From positions 2,024,201 to 2,088,200 of the forward strand of contig CAUJGJ010000093.1 of NCBI GenBank assembly GCA_963170055.1: 64,000 bases of DNA, given 5' to 3'. The translations under genes were made by a program, and so were the position numbers. Positions 13,101-25,100 of the stretch are shown piece by piece (position 1 is the first letter of the stretch; each line of letters starts with the position of its first letter). This DNA comes from Halisarca cf. caerulea (lineage: Eukaryota > Porifera > Demospongiae > Chondrillida > Halisarcidae). A model generated the notes under the pieces. That model did no database searches and had not been told where the DNA came from. It was given only the letters and a program-made list of their open reading frames with translations.

Positions 13101-16100
13101 GTGAGTAGTAGCTAGGGGCTCTTCTAGATTATTGCCTGGTTGAGGTCAGTTCTAACCGCAAGCAGGGCAACAACAAAAAATACTGCCCTGTCGGTCCCTT
13201 TGATCTAATGCCCAACCATACAACAATGGTTATTATAACATACACAACAACTGGATTGTCTTTACTCAAGAAACTGCATGTTCTTAGATTGCTATTGTTT
13301 CTCTTATCAGTATAGATTCTGAGATGGTATAGCAGATTGTTGTCAAAGGGTTTTGCACTGAATGACAAGTATAGAGAATCATATATATACAGCAGGGATG
13401 AAGTAGCTTGAAACCAGCAAACACAATGACAAACGAATGATGCCATCATGTAATCCTAGCATCATGACAGTGTAGAAATGATAGAGTAACTGTTGCTTGT
13501 ATCACTGGCAACTCAAGCTGGTTGATTATTTTTCAATATACGTACATATGGAATTTTTGCTCGATGGTCAGCATAGTGCTGCTGAGTATGCAAGGAAGCA
13601 GAGAGAACAAGTATGCATGTTACTAGGGTACTTACTGTTATGTTACTAGGAGACAAAAGCATGTTTGTACAGCTATGCCCTGTTCATTGGAAAATGATGA
13701 AATATAAGTGATCAAGTTTGTCATTGGCTTCTGTTATACTCATTATGGTAAAGTTCTGATAATGTACGTGTGTAGTAGTAATTATTAGTCCTTATACTGG
13801 CTTCGCCATTTTCAAGATAGTTGATTCTCCTGCTTAGGGATTGTTTGAATCGAAAGCCATCTTCAAATTTGACCTGCATTCAATCCAAATGTGACATAAA
13901 TTGGCTCTATTGTGTGCATGGCTGAAGTCACAGTGGTCCAGTATTTTCAAGTGGCCAGAATTTATAAAGTAGAATAGAGCAAGTGCTACATACGTATTTT
14001 AATCAAAGTTAAAAATATGAATAGTTAGGAGTAATGCAAGTCCTAGAATCAATCGTAATATTTTTGAACATTTAGGGCATTGAATATATTTTAGCAAGCT
14101 AACTGTACGAAGGAAATGTAATTATTGTAGTATAATAATATATTGAATCTAAATCACTATACATATAATACATTTGGTTAGCATGGTTGGATTTCAGTAT
14201 ACTTTGGTTAACGTATCATCACCTGCTTGGCGTTATTGCTCAATAGCTTGGAAAGAGCAGACATTTTGATGCAGCAAGTAACAAAGAAAGAAGAGTGAAT
14301 TCATTTTAGCAAATCATTGTAAATGATAATAATTATTTCTTGACAGATGTACTGCATACAAACCAGCCACTACATGCTGTAAGGGAACATTATTAGCAAA
14401 ACATAATCCAAGATAACAGTGAGTGGTCAAAGGAACGTAGTCGGGTAAATAAAACTAGCAGAAAACCTATAGCACATCACACAGGTCATTATGCATTACT
14501 GCCAAATGATACGTCTAATTTAGTAACACAAGACTGTGATGGCATTTTAAACAAACTGCTTTTATCTTCCTGTTAAATTCTTTTATCACCATGATTACGG
14601 ATGTACATGTGCATAAGTATAATATTATTTCACTGATTTAAGTAGCTTACCTCTATATGTGGAGAGTGAGAGAGAGATATTATTAAAGAAATAGGATGAA
14701 GTAGCCTGAAATCAGCCAATACATGATAAAGGTACTACAGTATATGATGATATCATGACAGTGCAGAAATGATAGAGTTTATTTCATCCCTGGCAACTCA
14801 AGCTGGCTAATTTTTCTCCAGGTATGTATCGAATCTTTTGCTTAATTATTATTGAGTTTACAAGGAAGCATAGAGAAGCCTCCATGGTGCTTATGAAACT
14901 AATGACATGTCAGTCATCAGTTGGCACTGCTTGGGGAAGAAAAGAAGGCAATAGATGCCCTGCTCATTGAAAATGATGACGCATAGAGGAACATGAGAGA
15001 TCAAGTCCGTCATTGGCTTTTGTGGTGTTTGTCGAGTCGGCTTAACATGATAATGTAGTAGGAATAACTAGTCCTTATGTTGGCTTCACCATTTTCAAGA
15101 TGGTTAATGTTCCTGCTTAGGGATTGTTTGAATTAAATACCATAGTCAATTTGATATGGATTCAATCAAATGTGATGTAGATTTGAATCCAGTGTGTGCA
15201 TGGCTGAAGTTACTGTGGTCCAGTAATTACAAGCAACCAGAGTTTATATGGACGTTCATGAAGTAGAATAGAGCAAGTACTACACATTTTAATGTGAGTA
15301 AAAATAATTATAGTTACGAGTTACACATGACCAGTGCATGAGCCAATTCAAACATAATATTTCTGAACATACTGTATAGGGCATTGAGCATTTCAGCAGG
15401 CTTGATACACTATGAAGGAAATGCAATTGCATAGTTACCAACTGTCCTTGATTTTGTATGACAGTCCTTGAAATTCTTCTGTGTCCTGCTGTCCCTGACA
15501 CTACTACTAATGTACTGCAAAGTCCTTTGAGGCAAAGAAGAAGGGATATTTTTCTTGCTAAATTCACCTCACAAATTATCAAATTTCACTTTTTGTGGAA
15601 AATTTAGTGTCAATTCAGTTGATTCAGAATTTTTTTAGTTTTTTCACTCATCACCAGAATGCTAACTACAGTCGACTCCTGATATAAAGAACCATGAAAT
15701 CCAGAAGAATTTGTTCTTTATAACAGGAGTTTTTTCTAAAGGAAGTGTATGTTAACGTGTTATAGAATGTGAGTAGTATAGCATTATAATACTTATAGTA
15801 TTATATGCCATAATAAACAATAATGACCCATAGTGAACCTCAATTTTTAGTTAGTTTTTTTGACTAGCTTGTGCACTTTTATGTGTTTAAGAGCACAAAA
15901 TCCACTTCGAACCTCATTTGAAATTTGCTGGCAGCAGTGATGAGTTCTTCATATCAGGAGTTTGTTTGTTGCAACAGAGGGAAAATGTATGCACACAAAC
16001 TTGGACTTGGCAACTTGTTCTTTATAAGCAGAAATTCTATATAAGTGAAGTCCACTGTACTTATTTTGTAGACCGGATGACAAGTGTCCTGTAAAAGCAG

Positions 16101-19100
16101 TGAATGTTCTGCAACTTGTTGCAATTTATATTAATTATTATATTAATCATATTACAATAAGGCCTGGAAAATTTAATTTTATGTTTCTGGTCCCCTTCCT
16201 GGTCAAAACGTTTTGGTAAAAAAAGAAAAAGAAGTTGTTATAAAGAGAAGTCAGTGAGTGTGCTGGGTTCAAACCCTGACCAAAATATTGCAATTTATTA
16301 AATAATTGCACCATTGTACTTGTGGAACTAGTGCATGGCTGTCTCATGGTTGACTGACATACACTGGCTGATATGCGCTCCCAATTTAATTGTGATGTAT
16401 AAGTTTGTATCATCTTTCAACTTGTTTCAATTCAACATTCGTATTAGCATTAACAGCGTCTGTTCACAGATACAAGGAATATACTACATGAATACCTTTA
16501 ACAATGACTAGATTGAAAAATAAATAAAAATAAAAACCCTGGTTGCCTGGTCAATTTTCAAAGATGTCCAAGACCAGAAAGAAGGCCGCCTTCTCCCCTA
16601 GTGTACATTATAATGCAATAATTTTCTTATAAGCAATTTCACTGCATATAATACATTTGTTTAGCATGGTCGGAGATTAGTATACTTTTGGTTAAAGTAT
16701 CATCAGCTGCTTGGTGCTAGTGGTCAATAGGCTTGGAAAGATAAGATGTTTTGATGCTTCAAGGAACAAAGAAAGAAGTGTGAATTCATTCAGGTAAATT
16801 ATTGCTATCGGTAATCATATTATCCCAACAAATGCATTGCATACAAACCAGCGACTACATGTTGTAAGTGAACATTAGAATTCAGCAAAAGATAGTAAAC
16901 GATAACAGTAAGTACATGGTACAATGAAGTTGGGCAAATGAAACTCATACATATAGAAAACCACTGGGACAGCAGGTCAATGTGCATTACTGCCAAATTA
17001 TGCATGAGTAACACAAGATTGTGTATAGTATATTGAACAAATGGCATTATCTTCTTGTTAAATTATGTTGGCATTATAATTATGCATGTATGTACATGTA
17101 CATGCATGTATCATTTAATTAAGTATCAGGATTCAACACACCTCTATATGTGGACAATGCTCTCACATCACTGAATGAACCATTTCCAACATCAGAAACA
17201 GCTCTCACTTGAACTTGATAACTAGTACCAGGAGAAAGGTTCTCCAGAGTGACTGATCTTGTTGTCACATCACTTGTACTCCAACTAGTAGTACCAGTTC
17301 TTCTGTACTGTACTTGGTATTTGGTGATGAGACGGTCACTTTGAGGTACAGTCCAGGTCACAGTAAGAGCTGGTCTTCCTGATCTCACTGCTTTGGTCAG
17401 AACAGGAGGACCCACCTTTTGGGGTACTGCAGAAATAGTTACAATTTTCTAATAATCATTTTTCTGACCTTCTTACTTGTTACTATTTATAACTACTTAC
17501 ATGGGATAGAGGATGATTTAGAGGATTGAATTACGAAGGAGAATAGCACTTTCTATAGATACGTATAGTTGGTACCGGACCACCAATAATTATTATTATG
17601 AAATTTGTGTTGTTTTTGAATAGATATGTAGATTGCGATGGCATATAAACAGATATGTATATATGCAGGATGTACAATAGAATCTCAAAAATACGACCAC
17701 CCTTGGGACTGGTGCAAATGGTTTTAATTGTGAGGTAGTCTTATTTCTGAAAGTACTGTCAGGGACAGCACAACCGGTACAGCTACTACGGCTATGGTCA
17801 TATCCCTTTCTGCCACAAGCTTACCATAAATTTTAAAAAGGCATTAAGGATCATGGCTTCTGAGAACAGCAGACGCATAAAACCTCAAAAAGTTTTATTC
17901 ATTTAATATAACTGAAACTATAGTCTTTCAAACTATTTTGTTCAGTACTAACAACAAACTGAAATGCTTCTAAATCCTATCTGCTGTTGTCATGAGTCAC
18001 CATGATGACATTGCACAACTACAAATGTGCGCAATTTATACTGTTTTATACTGTTGTTATAATGTTGCATGTACATATTAGGGCCTGTAATACTTTAGTC
18101 ATCTCAATTGTCAGTATGTTGATGGCCGTACCAATCATACAGCTAGAGCTTGCTCCGGCCCTGACTGTCCAGAAGAGCATGGCACATCTGCATGTCATTC
18201 TGCAGACATAGGATGCACATAAGGCAATAAAACTGTAATAAAATTGTACAATCATACCTCTTTATTGTTACTCCATTATGATGATAAAAATGTGACCCCA
18301 AGTTTACCATCTCTTTCTACTGATGGGGTCATTTCAGAGCCTAATGTCCACAGAATACAGCAGTATCCACAAATTATTCTTAATTGCAAGGTTTTGACAT
18401 TCAGAGGAAAAAATGTGGTCTTATTCTGAAACTAATATCCATGTAAAATTATAGGAGAAATTCTGCACTGCAACAAAGTGATCTTAATTTTGAGGTGGTC
18501 TTAATGCAAGGTTCTACTGTAATATAAGGTTACTATAAATAATGACAGCAAATTAAAAGATAGATTGAAGCCATACATGGATGAGTTCTCCTCAAGTGCC
18601 AAGTAGAGATGAATAAGTCCCAGACTATATCACTGGCCTAGAATCATAATTGTGGACTGATTTTTTTGTACACAAAGTCCTATTTATGTTGGACTTTTGA
18701 ATTTTTTTTCGGGGGGGGGGATGCTGCAGCATTGAAATACACAAATCTCTAATAACTGTCCAGGAATGGGTGCTCATACTCCCAGTGTAGATTATAGCAG
18801 TCGGTCACCGGACATTTACCGGCAGTCTTGGTCACATGACGGGTTATGAACCTGTCTAACGGACAAAATGTCCGGCACACAAGAGTTACTAGTCTACAAG
18901 TGAACCTAGCTAAAAGAAGACTAAGGGACAACTTTCAACGGCCACTGTGCAAAAGTAGTAAATTAATTTTGGCAAAGACCAACAAACGCTGGCGTGGTTG
19001 TGATTCGCGAGGGAGAAAACGATACATCGCAAGTTTCGTTGGAGCCGGTGCGACTGGTACGCCCATATCCGTACCAATTTTTGGTCAAAACTAAGTTAAT

Positions 19101-22100
19101 TTGCTAGCTAAACTATATTGACGAAGAAAATACCTTGTTCGATTTTCTAAAATCCAGCTTCTAACCTCTGAAACTGCCAAACAATCGCCGTGCCATTTTC
19201 TGTCATTTTGTTGTAATGTCAATGAGCATCATATTGCAACTTCATAAGTCCATTGTCTAGCGAAATTCTCCAGATAATACCACTATATTTAGCTGTAAAA
19301 AGCAGTTTTCTATGGGATACAGCATCTTTTCCCCCTTTCCAGGGCAAATGGCAATAATTTTTGCTTAGAATCATAAACTAACTTTATCTGTACCTGTACA
19401 AATACTAATTAATATTGCTTATAGAGATGGCCTTACCATTTAATATAAACTATGAGTAGCAAATAAGTTACAGAAATACTACATCTAAATGTTTGAATGA
19501 CTGGTCCGGCTATGACAGGTGAAAACTACATCTGTCTGACATATTGTCAGGATTACCTCCTGAGGTTATAATCTGCACTGTACTCCAATCACTGTGCACA
19601 AGAGGAGCAATACCATAGTATTCTGATGTGAGGCATGCAGGGAAGGTATATGTATGGTAAGGTTTCTGGGGCCCACAAAAAGCATTACGATCAGTGCATG
19701 GGTATGAAAATGATGTTTGAAGAAGTGCATGAGCAAAGAAGCAAAACAAACAGTTTGTAAGCAGTAGCAATTAACATATAGTTGTGAGTTGTGGGTATTA
19801 ACGAAGGGGGATAAATCAAGGTTGCAAGCAACTGCAAGATAAAGATGCAAAGAAAGGTTAATGGTGTCACCAGAACAGACAGTGTGAGTAATGAGGCTGT
19901 GAGAGAAAGTCAAAGTACTCAAAATACATGGTACGTACTCAAATAATGTAAAGAAGAAGAGAATGTTGGATAGAGATGATGGGGATGGAAAGAGAAGCCT
20001 GGAAGAGATGGTGATAGTGGGAGTAGGTTGCGAAGAGGCTAGAGGATGTCCAAGTAAGTGATGGAGAGATACCTTCCTAATAAACTATTGAACACTGTAT
20101 GTAAGAGTGCATAAAAACCATTTAAAAATGGTAAAAGAATGTAGGATTAACACAGGACCGTGCAAAAAGGCCTTATCGAAAAAGGATTCTCCAAAAACAC
20201 TTGGAACAAGGGTGAGTTGCAAAACAGGTACAGGGCTAGATGGGAAAAGGGCAAGACAGGCATAGAGCTAGACGAGCATTGGGATACACATACATGAGGC
20301 TAGACAGGTATAGGGCTAGACAAACTTTAATTGGACTGAGTGTACACTGTGCAAATTCCTACATCCCTCATGTGCAGCACATTATATGTATATGCTGCGG
20401 GATTCAGAATTGATTGATATTAATTGATCTGAGGGCACATCCCTCCAGAGAATAGCTGAGGCTATTTATGGTCAATCTACTACAGACATACGTAGATGGC
20501 TGTTACAGGCTATTACATACTCCCAAATGTGTATAGATTATAGGGGGGGTTGGCAATTATATCTCCACAAAACGAAACCCTCCTAATATGTACAAACAGT
20601 ATGCATGTTCACATACTGTTTGCAACCATGAAAGGAAATACATAATAGTAGTACGTAACTGTTTTAAGAGTGTGTACATACTCCAGTCCCAGATACAAGT
20701 TAGCAGAAAGATGAAATAGGCAGTTTCCCAATGTTCCAAAATGTACCAAATTTAACTTTTTAGCACATATAATGCACACTTGCCTACTTTGCCATTTAAT
20801 TCTTGTGTATTCCCTGCATATGTACGTATGGAAACTACTGTACAGTACTCTAAGGATATGCCATTATGTACACTAGTCTATGAAACTTCTAACTTGTGCA
20901 ACAGTTGGCAAAATCCTTCAGGAGTAGAAACTGGACTCTATTCTGGAAAATATATCCTCCTCACACACACACTGCGTACAATCGGTAATCCTAGAATATA
21001 TAATCTATAGAACTGAACATCCTGAAAGCAGCAATTGACCAATCAATTAGTATAATATTATTTACCTCTCATCTCTGGAAGTGGAGTAGCTGTTGGTGTG
21101 GTTGATTCTCGTGGTTTTGCTTTCTTAGTCGATGCTGTGGGCTCAGTGGTGGTCACTGGTGAGACTATATGCAGTGTAGCAAAGAAAAGAACACAAAAAG
21201 GGACATATAATACAGTGTACGTAAGATGAAGCAATTATTATTGTTGACGAGATTTAAGGGATAGCAAGTTTGTATACAGACTATAGTAGAATGTGATGTC
21301 ATAGTGTCTACTGCAAATGATTCAGTCATGTAATGCTGGCCTTGATGCACTGAAGAACATAGTTTCTTGAGCATCTAAGAAAAACCAGGCAACTTAATGA
21401 TGCTATTCATTGGAAGTCTTCTCGAGTATTTCTGTCACGGGTCAAAATGCACAGTCTACAATCAGAGTATATCTATTCAGATTCAAATTTACAATACAAC
21501 TTCTGGTCAAGTCAAGCATGCATAGAAGTACTAGTATTATCAACAAAGACAGAGAGAAAAACTTTCTGTACACCATACAGAATTACATAACAGTGGGCAA
21601 AATCTTCTGGGGTGTAAGCTGGACTGTTGCTGATACTGATACAGTAAGAGATGTGTTGTGACAAAACGTTATTCAAAATTTACTATGACAGAGTACAGTA
21701 TACTACATAATTTGTATGTACAGCATTTGAAAAAACACTCCCAAAGCTACAGTATTGAAGCAAATGTTTTGACAAATTAAGTGTATTGAATTGGCTTCAT
21801 AAAGTATAAACCACTCTGAGTGGCTAACATATTATTTTCAATATTGACATTGCACAGACAAAACACTACAGATTCAAGCAGGAGATCATAGTATGGGAAG
21901 CAGTACAGGATAAAGTGATATCTCAGAACTTTTAATATTGTTGCTAAAGGGATAATCCACTTGAAAATGAAAACAATAAATCAATTCACTTGTGTAAAGA
22001 AATAGTCCAGTTAGCTGTGACCCCCATTTGTATGTACGTCCTGGGAGCTTGCATATGAGCATGGGGCAAATAAATGCTATGCAATAATCAGCATACAAAC

Positions 22101-25100
22101 TGGGGGGGTATCAACAACAGGGTTATATATTATGGTAGAGCAAAGCCCTATGTAGTTTACTATAGTTATTATAGTCAAATAGGTAGTTATGATTTCACAT
22201 GCATATATAGCTTAGAAAAGCATACTATGGGAAGACACAATATTTCAGTGTATATGGATGCACTAGTTAGTAAAGAAATTATAGACATGGTATAGGCTTC
22301 AATCATAAGCTATTCAAATATGGATAGACATAGCTACTGTATGCTGTTAGATAAAAGGTCCCACTAAAGGCTAGTACATACGTACATAGGTACACTTATA
22401 GACCTGCTTACGAATCAATACTTGGACCAGGTGTTTGGGAGTGTGGGAAAATTGTCTGTACCATATATATACCATCCATTAAATTTAGATTCTCCTTGAC
22501 CAACCCAATGATAGGTGTCTTCCAAGGAACATCTTTAACTACTACTGTCCAGTGCTACTCATAAAGTGTGTTACTGTAAGCAAATTAAGTTGACAAAAAC
22601 AGCAGTGAGCAGTGGTTAATGCGGAGTCCTGAGGGTAGGAACCACATGCACTAGGTGAGCACATGTATGCATTATGGCTGTGCCTCCACCATTGTTGCAC
22701 CTATTATGAGAGACACTGGTACACCCAGTACAAGAATTTGAAGTGGGAGATCAATCAAGATTCCCAACATCTCAGGGGAGGCCATGCAACATGTAACATG
22801 TAAATGTCTGGAGATGGGCAGGAGGTGAGGGAATTGAATGGGGGGTAATTACATCACTGAGCAGTAATAAAGAATCTTCTAATTCACATACAGTACAGTT
22901 TGAAACATTCTTCAGGTCAAAGTTTAGCAGGTAACTACTTTCAAAATTACCACTAAAGTTATAAAACATCTATAGATACTACGTCTTGTAAAACATGCTT
23001 GCATGTGTGTCTCCAATCATTTGTTAACCCCACAGTAGGGGTCACAATGAAAAATATCATTACTGTCAGAAACATCCGAAAATGATGTTGTAGGTGAAAA
23101 TCAGTATGGTGAATCTAATGGTGGTAACCGTTTTTCGATTGGCCGATTTATGACCAAGTTATGCGTATAATTATAATTTGGTGCAACGCAGGTAGTTTAA
23201 GTATGGCAATCTCCTCCAATTTTCTACCATGGATTGCCGAGGGATGGATCAACCTTGCACAGTGTGAGGGTTTGTTTCGCATATGTTTTGAGCTTGTAAG
23301 GACGTTTAGTGTGGAAATTTCGGAGACACCCCTCCGACAAATGCAAGGATAACTGTACAAAATACGCTTTTTCTTTACCTTTCCTAGTTGATCATGAAAG
23401 TGGTGAGTATCTGCTACAAATTTGGATCCATTTCATTTAACTCCGCATTGGTGGAAAGTAATCTTCTCGCACGCGTTGCACCACAATTTTGATAAACTTT
23501 TACGCATAACTTGGTCATATTTCGACCAATCGAAAAATGGTCACCACCATTAGATTTGCTGTACTGACTTTCATCTAAAACAGTATTTTTGGATGATGCC
23601 GACGGCAATGAATTTTTCGTTGTGACCCCTACCCACAGATCCTTCTATGTGAACTACACATTTAAGTACAATGTGAAGCCAAAGAATTCAATTAATGTCT
23701 GCAGTTTGCGAGAAACAATTTACGACTATCGTAATAATATGTTGATAGTCTGAGTACGTACTTCTAGTGGTTTCTCGTTATATAAAACCACAAAGGTTGT
23801 CTATGATCTGTTCATATATGAATGAATCCCAGCATTGAGGATTTCTCTGTGCACATTTAGAAAGTTCACATGCACATCCTAAACATTTCGCAGGATCTGG
23901 GGGTCAATTGGTCTCAAAAGTACAATTCTGTAGGTATTATGTAATCATCCTCCATATACATGTGGTACTTAGTACAGTATCTCACCTTCATAAAGACCCA
24001 GTGCATGTTAGAGACCTATTTATATATTTACTCACGACATGATGGAAGTATATGTTCCACAATGAGATGTGTATATATACACATGCAAGTACATATCAAT
24101 ATACTGCATATACTGCGTACAATATGCATATCAGTAGGCGCACCTTCTTAGACATCAAACTATACATCCTGTCTACTTAATCTGAACACACAATAAGTTT
24201 GGTCATTAAAAGAATTTATAATTGAATCCGTACGTTCACTTGACAAACCTATTGTTGCTAAACTCACTTCGTCAGATACACAATGAATGGCATTTTACAC
24301 TTATAGTACTAAAAACTGTTAATTAACTGAGGCAGAAGATAGCATTTGACATATTTCATAGCTTCATCTGGCACAAACAGCCACTGAGAAACTCCACTGA
24401 GTACTTTTGACAAGTTGCCTTGAATTGGCTTTACTGACTTGAGTTTCAAACACAGACATTTACCAGACAAAACACCCTAAATTAGTTTCCCTGATCACAG
24501 TATGAGATACACTACATTCATTACTATTAATAGCTAATTAGTATTGATAAATTGATTCTCAATCAGCAATTTAGAATTAATTCAAAGTACCATTGACACT
24601 AAAGTGACATATCTCACTTCAACAGGCGTGTGTACATGAAAGGAATGGTGGTAAGAAGGAATAAAGGAATTTTAAGAGAATCATTCGTATATAAAAAGGA
24701 ATTTTAGGAAAATTATCCATCTGCCAAAATGAATAATGCACAATATATACACAGAAATTTTGAATTAACTCAACTAGTATTGATACTAAAGTGACATCTC
24801 ACTTTAAGAAGTGAAATTCAAAATTAGAAGAACAATAACTCATTTGTGCAAATACACATTACCAAAACTGTCACAACTATTAGCAGTTGCATATAATACC
24901 TTTGTTAATACAGCACAGTGCACTGTATTATTTTTCCAAGTACAGTAAAACCTATGTAATAAGGACACCTCTGTATGAGACCACAGTAAGCTGTCCTGTA
25001 TATGGAGGTGTCCTTTAATAGAGGTTTCACTGTATCCACTAAGTTTGCTTCAATAACAGCAAGATGATGAAGGACAGCTAAACATACAATGATCAAGATA

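Larger units (their letters stand above)
14690..17130. repeat. Intron block copy U2
   Basis: Second copy of the block, collinear with U1 and U3, and ending at the intact FN3 exon 17142-17426. Relative to U1 it contains two inserted elements, at 15669-16057 and ~16161-16580. Confidence 0.75.

Noticed and set aside
16260..16290. tRNA gene suggested by GGGTTCAAACCC
   Set aside because: Only a T-arm/B-box-like string is present; no acceptor stem, anticodon arm or A box can be drawn, and it lies within a MITE.
19510..19922. Overlapping minus-strand ORFs of 86 and 118 aa
   Set aside because: Overlapping frames with no domain, lying in a gene A intron; hydrophobic stretches are expected from AT-rich sequence.
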